This document shows positions 1 to 6,938 of a stretch of DNA of 32,773 nucleotides, piece by piece; the first letter of the stretch is position 1, and each line of letters opens with the position of its first letter. Made by a program: the position numbers and the translations under genes. This DNA comes from Hyphomicrobium sp. Its GTDB lineage: Bacteria > Pseudomonadota > Alphaproteobacteria > Rhizobiales > Hyphomicrobiaceae. The stretch is taken from NCBI GenBank assembly GCA_022841965.1, contig JALHQM010000002.1, positions 103,594 through 136,366 of the forward strand. Direction: 5' to 3'. The notes beneath the pieces are model-generated. The model was given only the letters and a program-made list of their open reading frames with translations. It ran no database searches and was not told the origin of the DNA.

Positions 1-182
1 ACGAACTGGCGGGCGATTGGGCCTGAGGGATCGTGCGGGTCGATGAGGGCTGCCATCGCGGGCGTTATGGCGACGGCGTAGCGTTCGGCGACGGCTGCAA
101 GCATGTCGGCGGTGGACGGTGGTGCGAAGCCGGCTGATACGAGATCAGCGGCGGAGCGCAGTGTTTTTTCGCGTGCGGTCAC
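1..182 (-). CDS. Lysine 2,3-aminomutase family radical SAM protein, N-terminal part (cut by window edge)
   Basis: About 60 residues are visible, reading from a GTG start at 182: MTAREKTLRSAADLVSAGFA, then an Ala-rich stretch ending ITPAMAALIDPHDPSGPIARQFV. This matches the N-terminal region of the KamA/EpmB family as I know it. These enzymes isomerise L-lysine to beta-lysine with an iron-sulfur cluster, SAM and PLP; EpmB-type members supply the beta-lysine attached to elongation factor P. The radical SAM CxxxCxxC motif lies beyond the left edge, so activity cannot be checked. The start is set by a 4-base GTGA overlap with the stop of the upstream GFA gene, which implies translational coupling. 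EF-P modification or lysine catabolism are both possible roles. Confidence 0.8.
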   Translation of the reverse strand, partial: MTAREKTLRSAADLVSAGFAPPSTADMLAAVAERYAVAITPAMAALIDPHDPSGPIARQF

Positions 183-649
183 AGGAGCGGCCACGCGTCG
201 GTGTCGTGGTCGGGGTGCTGGTGCGAGACGAGTTGGGCGAGGAACGGGGCTGCGATGGGATCGTCCATCGTGTGTAGCGAGGGAAGGGACGCGATGCCGT
301 CGACGTAGGGGATTTTGCCTTCGATGCCGAACTGGACGGTGGGGGCGATCTTCTCGGGGTGGTCGAAGGCGGCGATGGAAAGGGCTACGCCATCGGGGGC
401 TTCATAGGTGAGGGGCGTGCCGCAGTTTTCGCAAAAGCCGCGGTTGACGAAGTTGGACGACGCGAAATGCTTGGGCTTGCCGCGTGTCCAGGTGAGCATT
501 GTGCCCGACGTGTTCACAAGAGGCGCGTAGAAGGCCCCGAAGGCCTTCTGACACATGCGGCAGTGGCAGACGGAGGCATCCTTGAGGGTGCCCTCGACGC
601 GGAAACGGATCGCACCGCATTGGCAACCGCCGGTCAAAACCTCAGTCAT
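179..649 (-). CDS. GFA family (glutathione-dependent formaldehyde-activating-like) zinc protein
   Basis: This 156-residue protein has the full GFA/Mss4-like zinc pattern: Cys9 and Cys11 in GGCQCGA, Cys28/Cys30/Cys33 in CHCRMC, and Cys73/Cys76 in FCENCGTPL. The founding member was described as speeding the condensation of formaldehyde with glutathione, but most homologues, this one included, have no proven substrate. The ATG at 649 has a GGAG eight bases upstream that falls just after the stop of the MoxR-type ATPase gene (16-base gap). Its own stop overlaps the start of the lysine aminomutase gene. The three therefore look like one transcript, although no common pathway is obvious. The family assignment is strong; the function is open. 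Confidence 0.9.
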   Translation of the reverse strand: MTEVLTGGCQCGAIRFRVEGTLKDASVCHCRMCQKAFGAFYAPLVNTSGTMLTWTRGKPKHFASSNFVNRGFCENCGTPLTYEAPDGVALSIAAFDHPEKIAPTVQFGIEGKIPYVDGIASLPSLHTMDDPIAAPFLAQLVSHQHPDHDTDAWPLL

Positions 650-665
650 GGCGGCAACTCCAGGG

Positions 666-1514
666 CTATTGCTCGCCCTTACGGCGGCTCATGAAGGCGA
701 TGCGTTCGAAGAGGTGGACGTCCTGCTCGTTTTTGAGAAGTGCGCCAGCCAGCGGCGGGATCAGTTTGCGGGTGTCGGTTTCCTTCAGGGTCGCAAAGTC
801 GATGTCTTCGGCGAGGAGAAGCTTCAGCCAGTCGATCAATTCGGACGTGGAGGGCTTCTTCTTCAGGCCGGGGACGTCGCGCATGTCGTAGAAAATGCGC
901 AGAGCTTCCGCGACGAGGCGGCCTTTCAGGTTGGGGAAGTGGACGTCCACGATTTTCTGCATGGTGTCGGGATCGGGGAATTTTATGAAGTGGAAGAAGC
1001 AGCGGCGCAGGAAGGCGTCGGGCAGTTCTTTTTCGTTGTTGGAGGTGATGATGACAATCGGGCGCTGGGCGGCCTTGATGGTCTCGCCGGTCTCGTAGAC
1101 GAAGAACTCCATGCGATCGAGTTCCTGCAAGAGATCGTTGGGAAACTCGATGTCGGCTTTGTCGATTTCGTCGATGAGCAGGATGGGGCGGCGCTCCATG
1201 AGGAACGCCTCCCAGAGTTTGCCCTTCTTAATGTAGTTGCCGATGTCCTTGACGCGTTCATCGCCGAGTTGGCTGTCGCGGAGGCGCGAGACGGCGTCGT
1301 ATTCGTAGAGGCCCTGCTGCGCCTTGGTGGTGGACTTGATGTGCCACTCGATGATGGGTGTTCGAAGCGCGCGGGCGACCTCCAGGGCGAGGACGGTTTT
1401 GCCGGTGCCAGGTTCGCCCTTGATGAGGAGGGGGCGTTCGAGCGTGATGGCGGCGTTGACGGCGACCTTGAGATCGGGGGTCGCGACATAGTTTTTCGTG
1501 CCGTCGAATTTCAT
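666..1514 (-). CDS. MoxR-type AAA+ ATPase
   Basis: From the ATG at 1514 (MKFDGTKNYVATPDLKVAV) the product has 282 residues, the usual length of this MoxR subgroup. An in-frame TTG at 1604 would add 30 Pro-rich residues and is less likely. Walker A GEPGTGKT lies at about 33-40, Walker B ILLIDEID has Asp115-Glu116, and sensor 1 is ITSNN at about 156-160, followed by the conserved ELPDAFLRRC. MoxR ATPases are chaperone-like remodelling enzymes that usually act with von Willebrand A domain proteins to mature metalloenzymes or other complexes. Here the usual VWA partner is not the next gene: a GFA protein and a lysine aminomutase follow. A partner could lie elsewhere or left of the window. Confidence 0.93.
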   Translation of the reverse strand: MKFDGTKNYVATPDLKVAVNAAITLERPLLIKGEPGTGKTVLALEVARALRTPIIEWHIKSTTKAQQGLYEYDAVSRLRDSQLGDERVKDIGNYIKKGKLWEAFLMERRPILLIDEIDKADIEFPNDLLQELDRMEFFVYETGETIKAAQRPIVIITSNNEKELPDAFLRRCFFHFIKFPDPDTMQKIVDVHFPNLKGRLVAEALRIFYDMRDVPGLKKKPSTSELIDWLKLLLAEDIDFATLKETDTRKLIPPLAGALLKNEQDVHLFERIAFMSRRKGEQ

Positions 1515-1624
1515 GGGGGCTTCATGGGTCCGGTTCCAGGGAGGTGGACCGTAAGGCGGCGCGGCGAGCCGGGGAAGGGGGCCGAACGCCACTTCAGGTT
1601 TCAATCGGCATCTTTGGTGGCATG

Positions 1625-1666
1625 AAAAAGAAAGCGCCGCCCATGGGTGGGGTCCATGGGCGGCGC
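1625..1666 (-). terminator. Strong Rho-independent terminator on the minus strand
   Basis: The arms GCGCCGCCCATGG (1634-1646) and CCATGGGCGGCGC (1654-1666) form a perfect 13-bp stem with a 7-base loop. On the minus strand the stem is followed by TTTCTTTTT. On the plus strand no T-run follows, so it acts on minus-strand transcription. No convincing protein gene lies upstream of it on that strand: the next feature is the divergent dksA. It also separates whatever is transcribed there from the MoxR operon starting at 1514. Confidence 0.85.
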
Positions 1667-1863
1667 AGGCCGGTGGATGTTGCCGGCCGGGTGTTCGGGA
1701 AGGGCCGTGCCGTATTTTGCAAATCCGGGCCAGGATGTGGGGACAATGGGGCCCGGCTTGCGTGGATCGGCGCCGTGTGGGAGCGGTTGGCCTTCCAAGA
1801 GCGATGACGCAACACTCGAGAGACTGGCGTGTGCTCTCTGGTTGTTTTGTCGCTCCTGAACAA
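1625..1863 (-). ncRNA. Candidate small RNA under a CtrA-box promoter
   Basis: A transcript starting about seven bases after the -10 element TACAAT (1875-1870) would run to the terminator at 1625, giving an RNA of roughly 240 nt. The open frames crossing this interval run through the terminator stem, have no well-placed ribosome binding site and resemble no family I know, so a non-coding RNA fits better than a protein. It does not show the conserved parts of SRP RNA that I can recognise, and I could not identify it as 6S RNA, RNase P RNA or tmRNA. The call rests on promoter, CtrA box and terminator together, and is inference. Confidence 0.4.
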
Positions 1864-1869
1864 CCATAG

Positions 1870-1900
1870 ATTGTAATAGATTGGTTAATCGGGCGTTAAC
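1870..1900 (-). promoter_or_regulatory. Consensus CtrA box with adjacent -10 element
   Basis: Read on the minus strand, TTAACGCCCGATTAACC (1899-1883) matches the full alphaproteobacterial CtrA recognition sequence TTAA-N7-TTAAC without mismatch. Eight to nine bases downstream is TACAAT (1875-1870), a good -10. The distal half of the box overlaps where the -35 would lie, the usual layout of CtrA-activated promoters. The box is also roughly palindromic enough to be read on the plus strand, but there it is 225 bases from the dksA start. CckA, the kinase at the top of the CtrA phosphorelay, is encoded in this same window. Confidence 0.55.
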
Positions 1901-2124
1901 GGCCACGTTGGCGTGAAATTGCTCTGCGCAGTGGTCGTCCCGTGGGCGGTCAACCTACGGAATTCACGAGAAAAATAAAAAGTCCGGCGAGGCGGGTGCC
2001 GCTTGCCTTGACTCCGACACTTGCCCGCGACAATAGGATCGCGTTCCTCCGGGGTCGTGAGCACGAGTCGTGCTGGACGCCGGTTTTTTTGAGTGCGCGA
2101 CGGTGCCTTAAGCGGAGACCGGCC

Positions 2125-2874
2125 ATGGGCAAACGCGACGACAAACCAAAAGCTGGCAGAGCGGCACCTGCCGCCGCCCGGGCGAAGAGTTCGGCCTCGG
2201 CGAAGGCGCGTCAGCCCGCGCGGGCTCAGAAAAGCCGGGTGGCTCCTCCCACAGCCGCTTCAAAGACTGCTGCGAAGCCGGCGGCCAAGGCCGTGGCGAA
2301 ACCTGCCGTCAAGGCCGTCGCCAAGGCCGGAGCTGCCAAGCCGTCCGGCAAGGTGGTCGCGCGCGCGCCCGTCGCCGCTGTCGCGGACAAGGTTCGGTCG
2401 GTAACGAAGGCGGCTCAAAAGCAGTCTGACAAGAAGCTCGTTGATCGCGCTAAAGCGTCGGCCATCGTTCTGACGCCGGATTACCGTCCGTCGGAAGACG
2501 AGCCGTTCATGAACGAATATCAGCGGCTTTACTTCCGGCAGAAGCTCCTTACCTGGAGAGAGGACATTGTCCGGCAGACGAAAGAGACGCTGGAGGGGTT
2601 GCACGAGGACAGCGTGCAGCATGCGGACTTGGCCGACCGGGCGACGTCGGAGACCGACCGCGCGCTGGAACTCAGGGCGCGTGACCGGCAGCGCAAGCTT
2701 GTCTCGAAGATCGATGCCGCGTTGGCGCGGATCGAGGATGGAACGTATGGCTATTGCGAAGAGACCGGCGAGCCGATCGGGCTAAAGCGGCTCGATGCGC
2801 GGCCGATCGCGACGTTGTCGCTGGAGGCGCAGGAGCGCCATGAGCGCCGCGAGCGGGTTTACCGCGAGGATTGA
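2125..2874 (+). CDS. dksA: DksA/TraR-family RNA polymerase-binding regulator with degenerate zinc finger and basic Ala/Lys-rich extension
   Basis: The ATG at 2125 is chosen for the GGAG about eight bases upstream and gives 249 residues. Residues 1 to about 112 are a Lys/Ala/Pro-rich low-complexity tract resembling histone H1 tails. Residues 113-249 form a DksA core: a coiled coil carrying the tip motif DxxDxA (Asp168, Asp171, Ala173) that probes the RNA polymerase secondary channel, then GTYGYCEETGEPIGLKRLDAR. Of the four zinc Cys of E. coli DksA only Cys211 remains, the others being Thr, Ser and Ala. Single-Cys, zinc-independent DksA proteins are known in alphaproteobacteria. It should act with ppGpp in the stringent response. 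A weak promoter (TTGACT at 2008) may lie upstream. Confidence 0.88.
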   Translation: MGKRDDKPKAGRAAPAAARAKSSASAKARQPARAQKSRVAPPTAASKTAAKPAAKAVAKPAVKAVAKAGAAKPSGKVVARAPVAAVADKVRSVTKAAQKQSDKKLVDRAKASAIVLTPDYRPSEDEPFMNEYQRLYFRQKLLTWREDIVRQTKETLEGLHEDSVQHADLADRATSETDRALELRARDRQRKLVSKIDAALARIEDGTYGYCEETGEPIGLKRLDARPIATLSLEAQERHERRERVYRED

Positions 2875-2913
2875 GTGGCCGCTGTCTCGAATCGGGGCGG
2901 CTGTTAACCTCGG

Positions 2914-2929
2914 CTCAACATTTGCGGAT
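2914..2929 (+). promoter_or_regulatory. Near-consensus CtrA site
   Basis: TTAACCTCGGCTCAAC fits TTAA-N7-TTAAC with one mismatch (TCAAC in the second half). It lies 51 bases upstream of the small exported-protein gene that starts at 2980 and just after the dksA stop. No clear -10 was found, so direct control is only a suggestion. Confidence 0.3.
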
Positions 2930-2979
2930 CACACTTTGAGATAGCCGCGCGGTTGCCGCGGTGTTTTGGAGTGTGTTTC

Positions 2980-3270
2980 ATGCTGTCGATGCTCAAGTTC
3001 AGCGGAAAGCATTGGTCCCGTGCGGCGCTTTTGTGGATTTTACTCGCGGTTGCGGTTGATGGACTGGCGAAGGCCGGTGCAGAGGCGGCGGATGCGAAGC
3101 TTTCGGCTTACAACGCGGCCGTGGCGCTCGGCGTGGTTGATGCGGCCGAGCGGATTGGCCGCCAAGGCCAATATCAGGTGGCGCGGGTGGCTGTGACGAC
3201 ATTGGATCTCAACACGATTGATCCGGCGGTATTTGCTGATGCCGACGACGCGGGCGCTGGGTCGCGCTGA
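2980..3270 (+). CDS. Small exported or membrane-anchored protein, unknown function
   Basis: This 96-residue product starts at an ATG with a well-placed GGAG (2968-2971). A basic start (KFSGKHWSRA) is followed by a hydrophobic run AALLWILLAVAV at about 15-27, then a possible processing region rich in Ala. The remaining about 65 residues have no Cys and no motif I recognise. It could be a secreted protein or a type II anchored one. It converges on the DUF3772/MscS channel gene, leaving a gap of only 12 bases. A near-consensus CtrA site lies upstream. I do not recognise the family; the ribosome site and signal-like start support it as real. Confidence 0.55.
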   Translation: MLSMLKFSGKHWSRAALLWILLAVAVDGLAKAGAEAADAKLSAYNAAVALGVVDAAERIGRQGQYQVARVAVTTLDLNTIDPAVFADADDAGAGSR

Positions 3271-3282
3271 GCGTGGTGGCTG

Positions 3283-6120
3283 CTATTTCCGCTTTTTGAA
3301 TTCGAACGCCGCGCTGGGTTCCGTGGCAATCGGCGCCGTGGGCGGGGTGTCGTCCTGGGCTGGGGGTTTTTGTGCCGGCTCGGCGGTCCGGACCTCTTGC
3401 ACGCGCTGGAGGAGCGTTTTGACGAAGTCGAGGTCGCGCAGGTGCACATCGTGCTGCGCGTAGGGCATCTCGATGCCTTCCTCGCGGAAGGCGCGGACGA
3501 TGCGGTGGCGCAGATCCGAAGTGGCCGTACCGCGCTTGCCAAAATCGGAGACACTGGCCGACAGGCTGAACTCAAAGCCGTTGGGACCGAAGGCGTCGAA
3601 GGAGGCGCCGGGTTTGGGTTGCTGCAGGATCAACGGGCAGTCCGCTGCAACCTTGTCGAGGATGTCGCGGACGTGGTCGGGATCGGCGGCGTAGCTGGTT
3701 TTCACGGGTATGGAGATGCTGGAGAGCGCGTTGCGGTGCGTCCAGTTGAGGAATGAATTCGTGATCAGTTCGGAATTTGGAACGATCAGTGTGGCGCGGT
3801 CACCGGTTTCGATTTCGGTGGAGCGGACGGAAATGTTACGGACGCGGCCGGTTTGACCGTTGACCACGATGAGATCGCCGACTTTCAAAGGCCGCTCGAA
3901 GAGCAGGATGAGGCCGGATACGAAATTGTTGATGATGGATTGCAGGCCGAAGCCGATGCCGACGGAGAGGGCACCGGCGACAATCGCGATGTTGGTGATG
4001 TCGAGGCCGGCGTAAGAAAGCGCGACCAACATCGCGAGAGCAAAGCCGGCGTAGCCGATGGCCTTGTGGATCGAATTGGCGAGGCCGGGATCAACGCGGG
4101 CCGTGGCGAGGAAGGTTCCGCTGGTCCAGCGCTGAACAAGTCGCGTGACGAATAGCAGAGTTGCGAAGAGCGCGATGGCGGCGGCGATCTGGACGAGTGA
4201 AATGCGCACATGCCCGATTTCGAAGCCGAAGATGAGGGATTTCAGCCAGGCCAAGGTGTCGGGAAGCGCAAAGCCCCATGTGACGAGAATGAAGGGGAGC
4301 GCGACGAGCGCGAGGACGCCATCGAGAGCGAAGGCGGCGATCTTTGTCACGGTGCGGGACTGGGTGTCGTCCAATCCCAGGCGCTGGTTCATGACGCGGC
4401 CCAGCGCGCGCTGTTCATTTGAATCGGTTTCGATGAGTGCGCGGATCGCGAGGTGGAGAAGAATAACGAGGACGACGACGCTGCCGGTGACAATGACCTG
4501 TCCGGAGACGAAGCGGCCGAGTGCGACGTAGCCCGCCAGCGACGCGCCCAGGATGAAGAGGGCTACGGCCAAGAGCGGGATCTTGAGGAGCCGCGGCGCC
4601 AGCCACGTCACGTCGAAGGCGTTGGGATCGTTCGGCGGGGCGTCCTTGGGGACGGCGGTCAAGGCATCGGAGGGCTGCTCGGTGTCGCGCGGGCGGGCCG
4701 GCCGTGGCGTGAAGCGTGTGCGAACAATTTTGAACAGGAGTGCGGCCATTGTGACGCTGGCGAGCGTCGCTGTCGCGACGCTGACTGACAGCGGCATGGC
4801 GAGGATACGGATGGCTTCCTTGGCCAGCAGGTCGAGCGCATAGACGGCGCCGATCCACGTCATGGCTCGGGTCAGAGAGGCGGCCGGCTTGTCGTCGAGA
4901 TCGACGAGGCGCCATTGTGGGCGCTGGGGCTGCAGGATGGCGCGCGCCAGTGCGCGGACGGCGATGAAGACCAGCGCCGCTGGGAGAACGGTGAAGACGA
5001 TGCGGCCGCTGTCGAGGAACCACAGGCCGAGATTGTCAAAGCCAAAGGCGATCAGCCCGAGCGCGAGGGCGGGAGGGAGCACGGTGAGACTGGCGACCCA
5101 TCCGGCCGTACCGGCGCGTTTGAAGAAGTCCGGTTCGGTCTCGAGCGGCACATCGAGGCGGGACGCAAACACGCGGCGGCGAATGCGGGCCAGCGCGATG
5201 TACAGTGCTGCGGCGCCACCCAGAAGTGCGAAAATGGCAAAGAGGTTGTTTTCTGCCGAGCGGCGCCAGCGCCAGACCGTCCAATTTAATTCGGTCCAAG
5301 CCGGAGGCATGGCCTCGGCGACGTTGGACCAGGTGTCGAGGCTCAAGGGGGACGCATTGCGCCGGAAAAGCTGGGTGGTGAAAATGCCAGTTCGGTATTC
5401 TTGCACGCGCGTGAGGAGTTCTCGGGCGCGATATTGGACGAGGCCAGTCGTCTTGATGGCGCCGTCGACTTCGGCGGAGAGCGAACTCAGGCGTTGGCGC
5501 TCGGCTTGGATGGCGACGGCTTCGGCTGGTTGATCCTTTGCCGGGAGGGGGCCCAGCTTTTCGATTTGAGACGCGATCGCCCGATAGCGAGGTTGCAGGC
5601 TTTCCAGGAATTGATCCGAGGCCCCAACAAGGCCATCGATATCAAGGCGCAAGCGCGCCAATCCTTCATCGTTTTCACGAGAGGCTTCGACGTCGGTCTC
5701 AAGGGTATCGATGGTGGCGCGCAGGTTTGCTGCTGGCTCGCGGATTTCTGCGATGGTTGCCTGATCGGCGGCGTTGTCGGGCGGGGGCGCAGGCGCGGCC
5801 GCCGGTGGTGCGGGTTGCTGCCCCGCCGGTGTCGCGGCTGTGGGGGGCTGTTGGGCATCGGTCGCGGGCGCTGGCGGTGCGTCGGCTGCGGGTGGAGTGA
5901 CGGCGTCTGGGGCTGGCGCAGCGTCAGTGGCGGCGGGACCCGTTGCGGGCACCGGTGCCGGTTCCGTTTCCGGTGAGGTGGCCTGTGCCAAAGCTTTAGC
6001 GGTCTGGCCAACGGCGTCGAACAGCGCTTGGGCTGAGGCGTCGTTGCGTCCCGGTGCGAAGCCCAGGATCACCGTTGCCAGCAGCGCTACCGCGCTGATC
6101 CGTTTGGCCAAAGACATCAT
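3283..6120 (-). CDS. Large DUF3772 / MscS-type mechanosensitive channel
   Basis: This 945-residue protein has a signal peptide (MMSLAKRISAVALLATVILG, about 1-30), a Pro/Ala-rich low-complexity linker (about 45-120) and a periplasmic helical DUF3772 region (about 125-270). A multi-span membrane region follows. A canonical MscS pore and cytoplasmic domain occupies about 695-900: the Gly/Ala-rich pore helix ALSVGIGFGLQSIINNFVSG near 710-735, then FERPLKVGDLIVVNG, VRSTEIET and VPNSELITNSFLNWT. The family opens under membrane tension to release solutes on osmotic downshock; the large N-terminal part recalls MscK. The C-terminal tail is Pro-rich and charged. The MscS assignment is certain; the trigger is not. 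It is 121 bases downstream of the FliO-like gene on the same strand. Confidence 0.92.
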   Translation of the reverse strand: MMSLAKRISAVALLATVILGFAPGRNDASAQALFDAVGQTAKALAQATSPETEPAPVPATGPAATDAAPAPDAVTPPAADAPPAPATDAQQPPTAATPAGQQPAPPAAAPAPPPDNAADQATIAEIREPAANLRATIDTLETDVEASRENDEGLARLRLDIDGLVGASDQFLESLQPRYRAIASQIEKLGPLPAKDQPAEAVAIQAERQRLSSLSAEVDGAIKTTGLVQYRARELLTRVQEYRTGIFTTQLFRRNASPLSLDTWSNVAEAMPPAWTELNWTVWRWRRSAENNLFAIFALLGGAAALYIALARIRRRVFASRLDVPLETEPDFFKRAGTAGWVASLTVLPPALALGLIAFGFDNLGLWFLDSGRIVFTVLPAALVFIAVRALARAILQPQRPQWRLVDLDDKPAASLTRAMTWIGAVYALDLLAKEAIRILAMPLSVSVATATLASVTMAALLFKIVRTRFTPRPARPRDTEQPSDALTAVPKDAPPNDPNAFDVTWLAPRLLKIPLLAVALFILGASLAGYVALGRFVSGQVIVTGSVVVLVILLHLAIRALIETDSNEQRALGRVMNQRLGLDDTQSRTVTKIAAFALDGVLALVALPFILVTWGFALPDTLAWLKSLIFGFEIGHVRISLVQIAAAIALFATLLFVTRLVQRWTSGTFLATARVDPGLANSIHKAIGYAGFALAMLVALSYAGLDITNIAIVAGALSVGIGFGLQSIINNFVSGLILLFERPLKVGDLIVVNGQTGRVRNISVRSTEIETGDRATLIVPNSELITNSFLNWTHRNALSSISIPVKTSYAADPDHVRDILDKVAADCPLILQQPKPGASFDAFGPNGFEFSLSASVSDFGKRGTATSDLRHRIVRAFREEGIEMPYAQHDVHLRDLDFVKTLLQRVQEVRTAEPAQKPPAQDDTPPTAPIATEPSAAFEFKKRK

Positions 6121-6241
6121 TCGTTCAATATCACTTTCTGGTCGCGCACGGCACGATCTGCTGGCGCGGTGGAGGCGGCGGTTCTAAGGGGCGCGCTGGA
6201 CTTGCTTGGGGCGAGAGCAGCGGACCGATTGTCGCGCGCGG

Positions 6242-6601
6242 TCATTTTTCTCCGCTCGAAGCCTGCCCGAATGTGCGGGCTGGGCGGGTGAAAACCGCCT
6301 GAGGTTCAACCGGTTCGCTACGCGGGGTTGAGCGCTGGGCGATCCCTGTTTCGATCACCACATCGACGGGGCCGCCAGTCATAATGAGGTGCTCGACGTT
6401 GTCGCGGCGAACGAGGATCAGGCGGCGGCGGCTATCGACGGAAGCGTGCTCCACAACATCAAGGCGGCGATCTGGTTTTGGTCCGAAGAAGCCGTCGAGA
6501 GGGGATGAGCCCTGCATGGCGCTGCGCGCGACGAGAGCGGCCGCGATGAGGGCGCCGGCGATCAGGATGATCAGGACCAAGTAAGTGAGGATATCCCACA
6601 T
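6242..6601 (-). CDS. Small FliO-like single-span membrane protein
   Basis: The ATG at 6601 (MWDILTYLVLIILIAGALIA) gives 119 residues with a GGGAG about ten bases upstream; an in-frame earlier start would add nine polar residues before the membrane helix. Residues 4-26 are one membrane span. The soluble part contains RRLDVVEHASVDSRRRLILV followed by RRDNVEHLIMTGGPVDVVIE, which resembles the FliO domain (a flagellar export accessory protein) in length and in the RLxLVxxD..HLxxxGG pattern. No other flagellar gene is in the window, so this may be a stand-alone relative with another job. The C-terminal 40 residues are polar and probably disordered. Confidence 0.6.
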   Translation of the reverse strand: MWDILTYLVLIILIAGALIAAALVARSAMQGSSPLDGFFGPKPDRRLDVVEHASVDSRRRLILVRRDNVEHLIMTGGPVDVVIETGIAQRSTPRSEPVEPQAVFTRPARTFGQASSGEK

Positions 6602-6938
6602 CGTGCAGCGTCTCCCTGTCGGCCGCAAGGGCGGGCCAATTGTTTGCCGGCCAAGCCGCGGGCTGAGCTTCGGAGTGAAGTCGCGACGCGGAGGCTATTG
6701 AATCTGCGCCCCATTTTCGGATCGTGATTGAGGCATTCGAAAGCCGTCGTACCTGTTTCGGTCTTCTGGTTCCCAAAGTGGGGCGCCGCTAAGGACGACC
6801 TATACCGCGAAGTTCACGGCAATTTAACCCAGATGATCGAAGTGTTGACAGTGTTCCTGCCCTCTCGACCCCGATCTCCACAGGCGGTTGCAGACATGCG
6901 GCGACAACCATTGTGACCTGCGTAACGAGGCCGTTGAT
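6602..6938. other. Divergent intergenic region between the FliO-like gene and cckA
   Basis: This 337-base stretch must hold promoters for both genes. A perfect -35 hexamer TTGACA is at 6845-6850 pointing to cckA, but no recognisable -10 lies at 16-18 bases from it. A TTTAACCC at about 6825 is at most a CtrA half-site. I see no coding frame of substance, RNA gene or repeat. Confidence 0.4.

Noticed and set aside
1601-1906. Minus-strand open frame of 101 codons over the candidate small RNA
   Set aside because: It runs through the terminator stem and T-run, has no ribosome site and resembles no family; treated as non-coding, though not excluded.
2250-2400. Repetitive-looking GC-rich tract
   Set aside because: It is the Lys/Ala-rich codon repeat of the DksA extension, not a CRISPR or satellite repeat.
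6845-6850. Perfect TTGACA as a cckA promoter
   Set aside because: No acceptable -10 at 16-18 bases; kept only as a note on the region.
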